Shown: positions 7,307-15,391 of the stretch, one piece after another
Layout: every line of letters begins with the position of its first letter
How positions within the stretch are numbered: position 1 is the stretch's first letter
From: Bacteroidales bacterium UBA1197
GTDB taxonomy: Bacteria; Bacteroidota; Bacteroidia; Bacteroidales; UBA932
Direction: 5' to 3'
Assembly: GCA_002309995.1 (NCBI GenBank)
Contig: DBYB01000028.1
Location: 1 to 20,606 of the forward strand
Length of the DNA stretch: 20,606 nucleotides
Notes under the pieces: generated by a model
The model's database searches: none
What the model was told of the DNA's origin: nothing
The model's input: the letters and a program-made list of their open reading frames with translations, nothing else
Program-made: the position numbers and the translations under genes

Positions 7307-8886
7307 TATTTCTTAGCTTTACCAAGCATACAGACGAGGGTGGAGACGAGGCCGCCGATGGGGCACCACCAGGTCCAGGCGATGTAGTTGTGGCCGAAGA
7401 ACTCCTTCTGGAACATCAGAGGGATGATGATGAGGGCGCCGACGACAAGTGCTGCAATGACGCTGCGCGAATTGCCCCTCTTAGTGAAAATCGCCGTAAG
7501 GAACACGCCAATCATACCTGCGTAGGCGAAGCACATGATGCCGGTGGCGAAGTCTACCAGATTGAGGCCGCTGCTCTGCTGCATAACGCAGGTCACGATG
7601 GCGAAGCCTGTGAGCATCATACCCATCAGGCCAACCATCCAGCGGGATGATGAAATCTGATCCTTGTCGCTCTTGACCGCCTTGCCGCGACGTGCGCGCA
7701 GAGGCAGGTAGAGGTCGGCCACGAAGCTGGACGCCATGGAGTTGATGGCTGAGTTGAAACTCGACAGCGCGGCGGCGAGCAGGCCGGTAATCATAAGGCC
7801 GCGCACGCCGATGGGGATGTGGTTCTTGATGTACTGCGGGAAGATGTCGCGGGCGTCGGAGAAGAAGGCCGTACTGAGCGCACCGTCGCAGGCAGGATCG
7901 TGTATGTACTTGACATACAGCAGCAAACCTATGCAGAGGAAGATGAGCACCACGGGCAGGGCGAGGAGTTGCGAAGCGATGAGCGAAGAGCCCGCCTTGC
8001 GCACGTCCTTGCAGGCCAGCTGGCGCTGCACGAACTCCTGGTCGGTGGTGTACTGGGCAATCTTGAAGAAAGCCACGCCGATGAGGCCGCCCAGGATGGT
8101 GTAGGGCTTGGAGAAGTCCACGCTGGGGTCGAACATCTGCACCTTGCTGCCGGGCACCCAGCCGGAGAGGGTGCCGTCTGCAGCCATTCCGGGGGCCACG
8201 CCCGCAGCGGCCGGAGCCTTTACCATACCGTCGGCGGTGAGCGTCTGCCATACCTCCTTGAGGCTGATGCCGTTAAGGTCGCAGGCTATCAGCACCAGGC
8301 CGACCACGCCGGTGAAAATCATCAGCAGTGTCTGGAAAGTATCGATGTAGAGCAGACCCTTGATGCCTCCCATCATAGTATAGAAGGTGGAAACCAGGCC
8401 AAGGATGATGATGCTCCACACCATAAACTGGAACTGTATGCTGCCGAAGGCGATGACGCTGATGGCGATGGCGGCGATGAACAGGCGGCTGCCGCTGGTG
8501 AGCAGCTGGCCGATGAGGAACATTACCGAATTGGCCTGTTTGGAAGACTCGCCGAAGCGGTCGCCGATGAAGCCGTAGATGGTTATCGTCTTGGCATTGT
8601 ATAACTTAGGCAAGATTAGCGCCGCCACAAGGCAGCCGCCCACGATGGAACCGAGGAGGTTCAGCACATAAGTGAGGTTGGTGTTGAAGCCCAGTTCAGG
8701 CGAACCCACAAAAGTACCTGCACTGATGGTCGTGCCCGTGGCGGCAATGGCCACGAGCCAGCCCGGCATCGAGCGCCCCGCCACGAAATAATCTTCTATG
8801 TTCTTGTTCTTGTGGGAGAAAAGATATCCAATGGTGACAAGCGCACCAAGGAAAACCGCTACGATCAGCCAATCGATTACTGCCAT
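7306..8886 (-). CDS. Sodium:solute symporter (SSS family)
   Basis: This is a 526-residue inner-membrane Na+-coupled symporter of the SSS family, to which sugar, sialic acid, proline and iodide transporters belong. The N-terminus reads DWLIVAVFLGALVTIGYLFS, followed by the hallmark NIEDYFVAGRSMPGWLVAIA, then GTTISAGTFVGSPELGF. About 13 hydrophobic helices are visible, and the conserved LSSFNSAINSMASSFVADLY segment lies near residue 380. A hydrophilic loop at about 220-265 is proline-, glycine- and alanine-rich. The gene is first in an operon with the exported phosphoesterase, suggesting uptake of a product released outside the cytoplasm. A good promoter with both -33 and -7 elements precedes it. 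The substrate is not determinable; a sugar is most likely from the neighbours (inference). Confidence 0.9.
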   Translation of the reverse strand: MAVIDWLIVAVFLGALVTIGYLFSHKNKNIEDYFVAGRSMPGWLVAIAATGTTISAGTFVGSPELGFNTNLTYVLNLLGSIVGGCLVAALILPKLYNAKTITIYGFIGDRFGESSKQANSVMFLIGQLLTSGSRLFIAAIAISVIAFGSIQFQFMVWSIIILGLVSTFYTMMGGIKGLLYIDTFQTLLMIFTGVVGLVLIACDLNGISLKEVWQTLTADGMVKAPAAAGVAPGMAADGTLSGWVPGSKVQMFDPSVDFSKPYTILGGLIGVAFFKIAQYTTDQEFVQRQLACKDVRKAGSSLIASQLLALPVVLIFLCIGLLLYVKYIHDPACDGALSTAFFSDARDIFPQYIKNHIPIGVRGLMITGLLAAALSSFNSAINSMASSFVADLYLPLRARRGKAVKSDKDQISSSRWMVGLMGMMLTGFAIVTCVMQQSSGLNLVDFATGIMCFAYAGMIGVFLTAIFTKRGNSRSVIAALVVGALIIIPLMFQKEFFGHNYIAWTWWCPIGGLVSTLVCMLGKAKK

Positions 8887-8941
8887 AATGTTTAGTGTTA
8901 CCGTTGCGGAGAGGCCATCCTCGCCCGCGTCATTATCATAG

Positions 8942-8973
8942 CAAAAGTAGCGAATATTTGCAGAATCCCCAAA
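8942..8973 (-). promoter_or_regulatory. Bacteroidetes promoter (TTTG-N20-TACTTTTG) of the symporter operon
   Basis: On the minus strand TTTG (8973-8970) is followed by 20 nt and then TACTTTTG (8949-8942). This is the best full match in the window to the known -33/-7 Bacteroidetes consensus. It leaves a leader of roughly 50 nt before the ATG at 8886. Confidence 0.7.
8953..8960 (+). promoter_or_regulatory. Possible -7 box of the sulfatase gene
   Basis: AATATTTG matches TAnnTTTG except at the first base. It overlaps the spacer of the divergent symporter promoter, so the two promoters may compete for polymerase. No -33 element is visible. Confidence 0.3.
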
Positions 8974-8993
8974 TTATGGCTAACATTGCTGAT

Positions 8994-10532
8994 ATGAAAA
9001 CCGACAGACTCCTCATTGCGGCCGCCGCAGCTGCGGCCTGCGGCTGCACCGGCGCGGAAAAACTTCCCGAAAAGCCGAATATCGTTTTCCTCCTTTTCGA
9101 CGACCTTGGCTACGGCGACCTTGGCTGCTATGGCCAGGAAAAGATTGAGACGCCCAACATCGATGCGCTGGCGTCGCACGGCATCCTCTTTACCGATATG
9201 TACACGGCGGCTCCCCTTTCGGCTCCGTCGCGCTGCTGCATAATGACAGGCAGGCATATGGGCCACAGCCAGATACGCAACAACGAGGAGCATTTCGTAC
9301 CTACCGACGGACGCGGTTGGAACACTCTCTTCATCGACGATACGATGGAAGGCCAGCAGCCTATGCTCGCAGAGACGCCCACGATAGCGAAGATGATGCA
9401 GCAGGCGGGCTACAAGACCGCGATGGTCGGCAAATGGGGCCTCGGATTCCCCACCAGCGAATCCACCCCCAACAAGATGGGCTTCGATTACTTCTACGGA
9501 TTCAACTGCCAGGCTCTGGCTCATAGCTATTACCCCACGCATCTCTGGGAGAACGACGTCAAGATTGCCACGGGCAACGAAACGGTGATGCAGGGCGAGC
9601 CGCTGCCGGAAGGCCTCGACCCGAACGACCCGGCCAGCTATGACCGCTACGGAGGCAAGTACTACAGCCCCGACCTGATGTACGACAAACTGGAGAAGTT
9701 CATCACCGACAACGCCGGCGGGCCCTTCTTCGCGATGTGGACTACCACCGTGCCGCACAGCGCCGTGCAGGCTCCGGCCGATGAAATTCAGTACTACGTG
9801 GATAAACTTGGAGACGAGGAACCACGCACCAACGGCAGAATGTACCTCCCCTGCCGTTATCCCCACGCGGCCTATGCAGCGATGGTCACCCATATCGATA
9901 CACAAGTTGGCAAACTCGTGGCCAAACTCAAGGAACTTGGAGTCTGGGACAACACCATCTTCATCGTGACCTCCGACAACGGACCTGCGCACAACGGCAA
10001 CTCCCCTATGGAATACTTCCTCAGCGGCGGGCCGTTCAGCTGCGCAGCCGGCTGGGGCAAGAGCTCGCTGCACGAGGGTGGCATACGAATGCCCTTCATC
10101 CTCTCCTGGGGCGACCGCCTAAAGGCACGCAAGAGCAGCCACATAGCGTACTTCGCCGACCTGATGCCGACCTTTGCCGAACTGGCCGGCACGGAAGCGC
10201 CCGAGAACGACGGCATCTCCTTCATGCCGACCATAAGCGGCAAAGAGCAGACGGAACACGAATATCTCTACTGGGAGTTCCCCGGCGGCAAGGGATGGGT
10301 CGCAGTACGTATGGGCGAATGGAAAGGCCTGCTGCAGAAAGCCGCCAAGGGCAATCACGCGATGGAGCTATACAACATAGTCGAAGACCCGCGTGAAGCG
10401 CACGACGTATCGACGGAGCACCCGGAAATAGTGGAGAAAATGTGGGATGCGGTTCGCAAGAGCCACGAAAAGCCGTTGCTCGACATTCCCAAGTTCAACC
10501 TGGAAATCAATATCCCTGAGAGACACGAGTAG
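8994..10532 (+). CDS. Ser-type sulfatase, lipoprotein (S1 family)
   Basis: This predicts a surface or periplasmic sulfate-ester hydrolase of 512 residues acting on a sulfated sugar. A lipoprotein signal (MKTDRLLIAAAAAAAC) gives Cys16 as the lipidated residue. The sulfatase core follows at once: PNIVFLLFDDLGYGD with metal-binding D36/D37, then L-S76-A-P-S-R80, the S-x-P-x-R motif whose serine is converted to formylglycine. Further conserved segments are MVGKWGLG, VPHSAVQAP and TSDNGPAHNG (metal site). In anaerobes Ser-type sulfatases are matured by the radical-SAM enzyme anSME, which is not in this window. An in-frame ATG at 8976 would add six residues before the signal; I prefer 8994 because its paralogue at 17041-18597 starts the same way. 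It converges on tsaE with a 3-nt gap. Confidence 0.93.
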   Translation: MKTDRLLIAAAAAAACGCTGAEKLPEKPNIVFLLFDDLGYGDLGCYGQEKIETPNIDALASHGILFTDMYTAAPLSAPSRCCIMTGRHMGHSQIRNNEEHFVPTDGRGWNTLFIDDTMEGQQPMLAETPTIAKMMQQAGYKTAMVGKWGLGFPTSESTPNKMGFDYFYGFNCQALAHSYYPTHLWENDVKIATGNETVMQGEPLPEGLDPNDPASYDRYGGKYYSPDLMYDKLEKFITDNAGGPFFAMWTTTVPHSAVQAPADEIQYYVDKLGDEEPRTNGRMYLPCRYPHAAYAAMVTHIDTQVGKLVAKLKELGVWDNTIFIVTSDNGPAHNGNSPMEYFLSGGPFSCAAGWGKSSLHEGGIRMPFILSWGDRLKARKSSHIAYFADLMPTFAELAGTEAPENDGISFMPTISGKEQTEHEYLYWEFPGGKGWVAVRMGEWKGLLQKAAKGNHAMELYNIVEDPREAHDVSTEHPEIVEKMWDAVRKSHEKPLLDIPKFNLEINIPERHE

Positions 10533-10535
10533 GGC

Positions 10536-10961
10536 CTAAGCGTCCCACTCAACTGAACGGCTGCCGTCCGGATGCACTGTGATACTTACTGCCAGTGTTT
10601 CGGGAGGCAGTAGTTCTTCTATGTTCTCCGGCCACTCCATAAGGCAGAGGTCGCCGCTGTCGAGATACTCGTAGAGCCCCATGTCGAGAGCCTCTTCGAG
10701 TTTTGTAATACGATAGAAATCAAAATGATACACCGGCACTCCCGCAGCCGTACGATACTCGTTCACAATGGCGAAGGTAGGAGAGCTGATGGCATCTTCC
10801 CTCACCCCCAGTTCCCGGCAGACGGCAGTGATGAATGTGGTCTTACCAGCGCCCATTGGGGCATAGAAGGCGATGAGCGTGGCGCCGTCAATCTCCTTAA
10901 GGAACTGAGAGGCCGCACGCCCCAGATCAGACAAGTCTTGTATTACAATCTCGTGATGCAT
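10536..10961 (-). CDS. tsaE: tRNA threonylcarbamoyladenosine biosynthesis ATPase TsaE
   Basis: TsaE is the small ATPase that works with TsaB and TsaD to make the t6A37 modification of ANN-decoding tRNAs. The 141-residue product has the family motifs: Walker A at 34-42 (APMGAGKTT), SPTFAIVNEY at 60-69, HFDFYRI at 79-85, and EWPENIEELLP at 109-119. The first Walker A position is Ala rather than the Gly I would expect, which the general [AG]xxxxGK[ST] pattern allows. The start at 10961 is only 4 nt past a TACATTTG box, and no good internal start exists, so the mRNA may be leaderless. It lies 21 nt downstream of yifB and has this promoter of its own. Confidence 0.95.
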   Translation of the reverse strand: MHHEIVIQDLSDLGRAASQFLKEIDGATLIAFYAPMGAGKTTFITAVCRELGVREDAISSPTFAIVNEYRTAAGVPVYHFDFYRITKLEEALDMGLYEYLDSGDLCLMEWPENIEELLPPETLAVSITVHPDGSRSVEWDA

Positions 10962-10965
10962 GCCG

Positions 10966-10973
10966 CAAATGTA
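10966..10973 (-). promoter_or_regulatory. -7 box (TACATTTG) of tsaE
   Basis: This is an exact TAnnTTTG match in the 21-nt gap between yifB and tsaE, ending 4 nt before the tsaE ATG. No -33 TTTG was found at the expected spacing, which would fall inside yifB. Confidence 0.55.
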
Positions 10974-10982
10974 GCAAAAAAA

Positions 10983-12539
10983 TCACAGACGGTCGAGAAA
11001 GCGGTAAGCCGCCGCCTCGGAAATGTGCGCCGGCCGTATGTCCCGGCTCCCCTCCAGGTCTGCTATGGTCCTGGCTACCTTGATGATACGGAAATAGGCT
11101 CTCATACTCAGCCCAAGCCTCTCCATTATTCCCGTAAGCAATTCGCTGCAGGCTGTATCCAGTTTGCAGAAGCGCTCCACCTGCTTGTTGCCCATCTCGG
11201 CGTTGGTAAAGATACTCTCCCCGGCGAAGCGGCGGGCCTGAATCGCCCGCGCTGCGGCCACACGTGCCGCCACATCACTGCTGGCCTCCGGCCTGTACTC
11301 CTTCTCTTTCAGGCGAGCCACATCCGAGGCAGGAATCGCCGGAACCGATAGTTGTATATCGATACGGTCCATCATCGGTCCGCTGAGACGGGAGAGATAA
11401 TTAATGCGCTGGGAGGCCGTGCAGGTGCATCTGTCGCCCACGCCCCAATAGCCGCACGGGCAGGGGTTGGAGGCCATCACCAGCATAAACGACGACGGGT
11501 ATTCCACCTTGCTCTTGAGCCTGGATATCGTCACCCTGCGGTCTTCCACCGGCCCTCGCAACGCCTCGCACACGCTCCTCGGCATTTGCGCGGCCTCGTC
11601 CAGAAAAAGCACACCATTGTGCGCAAGGCTGATTTCCCCGGGCACCACGCCGTCGCCGCCCCCGCCGCCGATAATTGCCGCCAGCGATGCCGAATAGTGT
11701 GGACTTCGGAAAGGCCGAGTCTGCATCAGTCCGGAGCGCAGGCGGCCTTTTCCGGCAATGCTGAAAATCTTGGACGTAACGAGGCTCTCCTCCTTGCTCA
11801 TTGGCGGCAATATCCCCACCAGGGCCTTCGCAAGTGAACTTTTTCCCGAGCCGGGAGGGCCTATCATACAGATATTGTGGCCCCCGGCGGCGGCGATTTC
11901 CAACCCTCGCTTCGCGCCTTCCTGACCGTAGATGTCGCTCAGGTCGGGGACTTCGCCCGAGTATCCACGGCTGACGGACTGAGCCAGATCGCGGTACTCC
12001 TGAGTGTTGCGTATCTGCAGGTCGTCGCATAGATCGCCCGAGAGTATCCTCACCACATCGTGCAGGTTCCTTACACCCAACACGTTGACGTTGTCCAGCC
12101 CGGATGCCTCAAGCGCCGAATCAACCGGCAGGATGATGCCGTCGAAGCCCTCGTTACCTGCCAGTTCCGCAAACGGCAGGCCTCCCGGAATCGGCCGCAC
12201 GCTTCCGTCAAGGCCCAACTCCCCCATCATTACGTATTTTCCTGCAAGCGGCAGGAAGCACTGTTCGGATGCCGCTATGATGCCAATGGCTATCGGCAAA
12301 TCGTATCCGCTGCCGTTCTTGTGCATATCGGCAGGTGCCAGATTTATTACCATACGCTTGCCCGGAATATGGTACCCCATAGCCTGCAGGGCCGTTGTCG
12401 TGCGAAGCAGGCTTTCCTTCACCGCTGCATCGGCCAGGCCAACCAGATGTATGCCTATACCCTTGTCGATATTTACCTCGACCATTACGTTAATTGCCTG
12501 GATGCCAACGCATTTGGCTCCATAAACACGAATCAGCAT
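10983..12539 (-). CDS. YifB/ComM family Mg-chelatase-like AAA+ ATPase
   Basis: This 518-residue cytoplasmic AAA+ protein belongs to the YifB/ComM family. ComM of naturally transformable bacteria is a branch-migration helicase that helps integrate foreign DNA; the role in Bacteroidetes is less clear. The N-terminal ChlI-like domain covers about 1-170 (GLADAAVKESLLR, INLAPADMHKNGSGYDLPIA). Walker A is at 227-234 (GPPGSGKS) and Walker B at about 310-316 (VLFLDEA). A four-cysteine segment at 359-373 (NPCPCGYWGVGDRCTC) and the C-terminal Mg_chelatase_C domain, ending in AAYRFLDRL, complete the family layout. The ATG is one base after the stop of the upstream lipoprotein gene, so the two are coupled. 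Length and motifs look intact. Confidence 0.94.
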   Translation of the reverse strand: MLIRVYGAKCVGIQAINVMVEVNIDKGIGIHLVGLADAAVKESLLRTTTALQAMGYHIPGKRMVINLAPADMHKNGSGYDLPIAIGIIAASEQCFLPLAGKYVMMGELGLDGSVRPIPGGLPFAELAGNEGFDGIILPVDSALEASGLDNVNVLGVRNLHDVVRILSGDLCDDLQIRNTQEYRDLAQSVSRGYSGEVPDLSDIYGQEGAKRGLEIAAAGGHNICMIGPPGSGKSSLAKALVGILPPMSKEESLVTSKIFSIAGKGRLRSGLMQTRPFRSPHYSASLAAIIGGGGGDGVVPGEISLAHNGVLFLDEAAQMPRSVCEALRGPVEDRRVTISRLKSKVEYPSSFMLVMASNPCPCGYWGVGDRCTCTASQRINYLSRLSGPMMDRIDIQLSVPAIPASDVARLKEKEYRPEASSDVAARVAAARAIQARRFAGESIFTNAEMGNKQVERFCKLDTACSELLTGIMERLGLSMRAYFRIIKVARTIADLEGSRDIRPAHISEAAAYRFLDRL

Positions 12540-12540
12540 A

Positions 12541-13713
12541 TTATTCCCGTATTAATGCGGATATCCCCGTAAGGTATCCGTAGAAGTTAAACTCAGTCCG
12601 TTTGTCGCGGTATTCCATAAAAGGCGGTCCGGCACCGGGCGGGGGCGTGAACACGCAGGCCAGGTCCTTTCCCAACTGGCAGGCACAGCCACGGTGAAAG
12701 AAATGGCAAGCGGCGTGGCGGGAGGGATCCAGTACAACACAGTCGCAGCCGTCGCAATATATATATCCGGACTCCGGCCCGAGTTCATTGCATCTGCGGT
12801 TCCAACCGACGCCGCTGCGCAGCACGCTCTTGCCGTTGCTGTAGGTGCCCAGGACGGCCGGCGCACCCTCATATTCCACCAGAGTGCCGTCTTCCCAACG
12901 CACTCCCCCTCCGATACTGATAGTCCAGCAGCGGCCTCCAATGCTCACGGAAGTGTGGCCGGCAGAGTTGTACAGCACTATCTTCTCTCCAGCTATCTGT
13001 TTGATATCCAATACCGTATGATTTGGCAACAAGGCCTGCTGTGCTGGGATTCCGCCGTTTACGACCACTGCGTTTACGGCAGTTCCGATCCTGGTGTAAT
13101 AGGCAAAACAGACCTGACCGGAGTCTTCGTAGAGAGCACCCGTCGGCCCGTAACCGCTGGTGCCGAAACCCCCGCAGGCAATGCCGCCGGGAACCTTCAA
13201 CTCCGTTTCTCCGTTCACGCGATATACAAGCGCGCCTCCCTGCTTCTGCACTCCGAGTGTATGCAGTTCGTCGTCGCGCATCAGCAGGCCGAGTAGTTTC
13301 TCGCCGTCCTTCCAGGCCGAAACAACCTGCCCGTCCCGCTTTACCACGGTACCTGCAGCATCTGAGTATTCGGTAAAAAGGGAACCGTCTATAAAATGAT
13401 GCATATCAGGAGCCACTCCGATACGAGCGGCCGGCCCTGCAGGCATCTCGAGACACGGCTCGCCGTTGCTGTAAAGCCGCAGCGTGCAGTCAACGGCTCC
13501 GAAGGCGCTGTCGCGCTGCCAGTCGTAGGACTCCGGGAATTCTATTGCAGATATAAGGAATACGGTATCGGCTCCCGGCAACGGAGACATACCGCCACGA
13601 CCAGCGGCAGCGCCGTCATCTTTCCATCGCGGCTCCCCGAACGGGAGCGGCGGATCAAGCAGAGAACAGGAAGCTAATGTGGCGAGCGCCACGCATAGGA
13701 GTGAAGTCTTCAT
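12541..13713 (-). CDS. Hypothetical lipoprotein, probable beta-propeller, with Cys-rich C-terminus
   Basis: I do not recognise this 390-residue protein. A lipoprotein signal (MKTSLLCVALATLASC) gives Cys16 as the lipidation site. The body consists of short beta-strand-like stretches repeating a hydrophobic-turn-Gly/Asp pattern (VVKRDGQVVSAWKDGEKLL, LHTLGVQKQGGALVYRVNG, KIVLYNSAGHTSVSIGG, LVEYEGAPAVLGTYSNG), which suggests a beta-propeller (inference). Eight cysteines fall in about 46 residues (C308, C320, C323, C325, C336, C343, C345, C353), possibly a disulfide-bonded or metal-binding knot. I start at the ATG at 13713; a TTG at 13731 would spoil the signal peptide. The stop lies one base from the yifB start. 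Tandem AT-rich repeats lie upstream. Confidence 0.75.
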   Translation of the reverse strand: MKTSLLCVALATLASCSLLDPPLPFGEPRWKDDGAAAGRGGMSPLPGADTVFLISAIEFPESYDWQRDSAFGAVDCTLRLYSNGEPCLEMPAGPAARIGVAPDMHHFIDGSLFTEYSDAAGTVVKRDGQVVSAWKDGEKLLGLLMRDDELHTLGVQKQGGALVYRVNGETELKVPGGIACGGFGTSGYGPTGALYEDSGQVCFAYYTRIGTAVNAVVVNGGIPAQQALLPNHTVLDIKQIAGEKIVLYNSAGHTSVSIGGRCWTISIGGGVRWEDGTLVEYEGAPAVLGTYSNGKSVLRSGVGWNRRCNELGPESGYIYCDGCDCVVLDPSRHAACHFFHRGCACQLGKDLACVFTPPPGAGPPFMEYRDKRTEFNFYGYLTGISALIRE

Positions 13714-13775
13714 CGTCAGGTTTTTCTGCAAAGGAATAAAAATTTCCGCAGACTGGACCTGAGCGGAACACTCCG

Positions 13776-13825
13776 TTCGTCACATTTTTACGATTCTTTC
13801 GAAAATTTACGATTCTTTTGAAAAT
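13776..13825. repeat. 17-nt shared motif followed by a 2 x 19-nt tandem repeat upstream of the lipoprotein gene
   Basis: Positions 13776-13792 (TTCGTCACATTTTTACG) are identical to 19731-19747. Overlapping it, 13788-13806 and 13807-13825 are two tandem copies of TTACGATTCTTTCGAAAAT differing at one base, and a more diverged version follows the second 17-nt copy. Both places lie upstream of minus-strand genes. It may be a regulator-binding region or a decayed dispersed repeat. The rest of the gap down to 13834 shows no other structure. Confidence 0.5.
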
Positions 13826-13834
13826 GGCGGCCCG

Positions 13835-14371
13835 TCAGAAAGCCCATCCGAGGTTGATGCAGAAATACGGGCAATATCCGAAATGACTGTGACTTACAGT
13901 CAGACGCAGGTGCTGCATAAACTCAAGTCCGCCGTGCACATAGAGACTGGGGTGGAAATAATTCAGATCGGACAGATTATGGCTCGCGCACTGCTGGTAA
14001 GTGTACTGAACGCCTCCGCCAAGACCCAGGAAGATTCCGATTCCGCCGGCAAAAGGTCCCAGCTGATACTCAGCATATGCGTTGAGGGAATTGATCATAG
14101 TAATCCACTGGACGGTGGAAGCGTCCACGATTCTCCTTGCCTCGTGCGGCCATACGAACGAATAAACGGCACCGGCTGCTATCTGGTCCGTGATATTGTA
14201 GCGATACCCCAGATAAAGGTCGAAAGAGTTGTCTTCGTCGAACAATCCTTTAGTCAGAAGGTCCTTGGGAAGTGCCAAGCCGGCCCCGGCCTCAACGTGG
14301 TGCTTTCTGGGGGTCTGGGCTCCGGCGCAAACGGATACCAACAGGCATAAAAGGAGAATGAGTTTTTTCAT
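13835..14371 (-). CDS. Small outer-membrane beta-barrel-like protein
   Basis: This is a 178-residue exported protein. The signal peptide is MKKLILLLCLLVSVCAGAQ, followed by alternating amphipathic strands (HHVEAGAGLAL, FDLYLGYRYNI, IAAGAVYSFVW, LNAYAEYQLGPFAGGIGIFLG, GGVQYTYQQ, PSLYVHGGLEFM, LRLTVSHSHFG). It ends in NLGWAF; a terminal aromatic after a beta strand is the usual BAM-recognition signature of outer-membrane barrels. About eight strands fit an OmpA/OmpX-size barrel. The specific family and function are not known. A TATATTTG box lies 19 nt upstream, inside the end of the formimidoyltransferase gene, so the gene can be expressed separately from that operon. Confidence 0.75.
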   Translation of the reverse strand: MKKLILLLCLLVSVCAGAQTPRKHHVEAGAGLALPKDLLTKGLFDEDNSFDLYLGYRYNITDQIAAGAVYSFVWPHEARRIVDASTVQWITMINSLNAYAEYQLGPFAGGIGIFLGLGGGVQYTYQQCASHNLSDLNYFHPSLYVHGGLEFMQHLRLTVSHSHFGYCPYFCINLGWAF

Positions 14372-14382
14372 ATGCGGCTCTA

Positions 14383-15384
14383 TTATTCTGCAAATATACG
14401 ATTTTCCAGGACTTTCAGCTTAGGATCGAACGGACGGAGTGCATCCAGAGACATAGCTTCCACCGCAGCCGCCATCAGCCTGTCTTCACCGGCACTTCCT
14501 CCAAGGAAGTAGCGGCCGGCATCAAGCAAAGACCTTCGAGGTACCAGCCCGATTATCTCTGTTCCGGTTACCTCAAGCCCACGAGCGAAAGCGGCCCGCT
14601 TCACCTCAGAATAGGCGACATGCAGCGGAGTGGCCTTAGTATCGCATATATTCATCGACACCTGCGCAATGCCGTATTCCTCTATATACCAGCCGATTGC
14701 CTTGCAGCCGACCAAGGTCCCCGGCACCCTGGTGCCATCCGGAGCTTTACGGCCGCTCTCACGAACGTCGCGGGCAATCTCCATCGCCAAATACACAGAT
14801 TTGGTATTCAAGTTAAAATTGACTGCTATCAAGAATTCACGCGCGCCGACGTTGGAAGCGCCGGCCCGCTGCGCGCGCTCGTCCCAGCCACCGCAGAAGT
14901 CAGGGCGGAGCGCCGGGTCGGCCATCTTGCGAGGCAGGGCCTCGTACTCCCCGGAACGGCAGACGGCCAGATTAGCACGTTCCGGCCGGAGAGCTGCTGC
15001 TCCGTAGCAGTAGCACGGAATCCCGAGTTCGCGGAACATACGCTCCGCCAGCCCGCGCGCAAGGCGGGCACACTCTTCCAGCGAAACACCCTCAACAGGC
15101 ACGAGAGGCAGCACATCGATGGCGCCACTGCGCGGATGCGTGCCGCGCTGGTAGCGCATATCGATGAGTTCCTGCGCCCTGGCAGCCCCCCGGAAAGCCG
15201 CTTCCACAACGGCATCAGGCCCGCCCGCAAAGGTAACGACCGTGCGGTTGGCGGCTTCCCCCGGGTCCACGTCGAGCACCTTCACCCCCTCCGAAGAGGA
15301 GGCGATGGCCTCAACTATGGAGTCTATTACCCGGCGGTCGCGTCCCTCGCTGAAATTGGGAACGCATTCAATAATTGCGGGCAT
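14383..15384 (-). CDS. ftcD: Glutamate formimidoyltransferase
   Basis: This enzyme transfers the formimino group of N-formimino-L-glutamate to tetrahydrofolate, the last step of histidine degradation, in the cytoplasm. The 333-residue product shows the FTCD N-terminal family signatures: IIECVPNFSEGRD at 4-16, THPRSGAIDVLPLVPVEG around H83 (the position of the catalytic His in FTCD), FNLNTKSVYLAMEIARDVR, IAQVSMNICD and IIGLVPRRSLLDA. No cyclodeaminase domain follows, as in other Bacteroidetes single-domain forms. I start at the ATG at 15384; upstream codons run into the alpha-galactosidase gene. It sits 7 nt after that gene, an unusual partner, and no other hut gene is present. The family call is strong; its role in this operon is unclear. 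Confidence 0.9.
   Translation of the reverse strand: MPAIIECVPNFSEGRDRRVIDSIVEAIASSSEGVKVLDVDPGEAANRTVVTFAGGPDAVVEAAFRGAARAQELIDMRYQRGTHPRSGAIDVLPLVPVEGVSLEECARLARGLAERMFRELGIPCYCYGAAALRPERANLAVCRSGEYEALPRKMADPALRPDFCGGWDERAQRAGASNVGAREFLIAVNFNLNTKSVYLAMEIARDVRESGRKAPDGTRVPGTLVGCKAIGWYIEEYGIAQVSMNICDTKATPLHVAYSEVKRAAFARGLEVTGTEIIGLVPRRSLLDAGRYFLGGSAGEDRLMAAAVEAMSLDALRPFDPKLKVLENRIFAE
14391..14398 (-). promoter_or_regulatory. -7 box (TATATTTG) of the barrel protein gene
   Basis: An exact TAnnTTTG match overlaps the last codons of ftcD and lies 19 nt before the ATG at 14371. No -33 TTTG was found at normal spacing. Confidence 0.5.
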
Positions 15385-15391
15385 GGCAGGC

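Noticed and set aside
8898..10073. 391-codon minus-strand open frame opposite the first sulfatase
   Set aside because: It is the shadow of a gene with a complete sulfatase motif set, and its sequence has no recognisable fold or signal.
10640..10961. Defective tsaE because the first Walker A residue is Ala
   Set aside because: The general P-loop pattern permits Ala at that position, and all other TsaE motifs are present, so there is no reason to call it broken.
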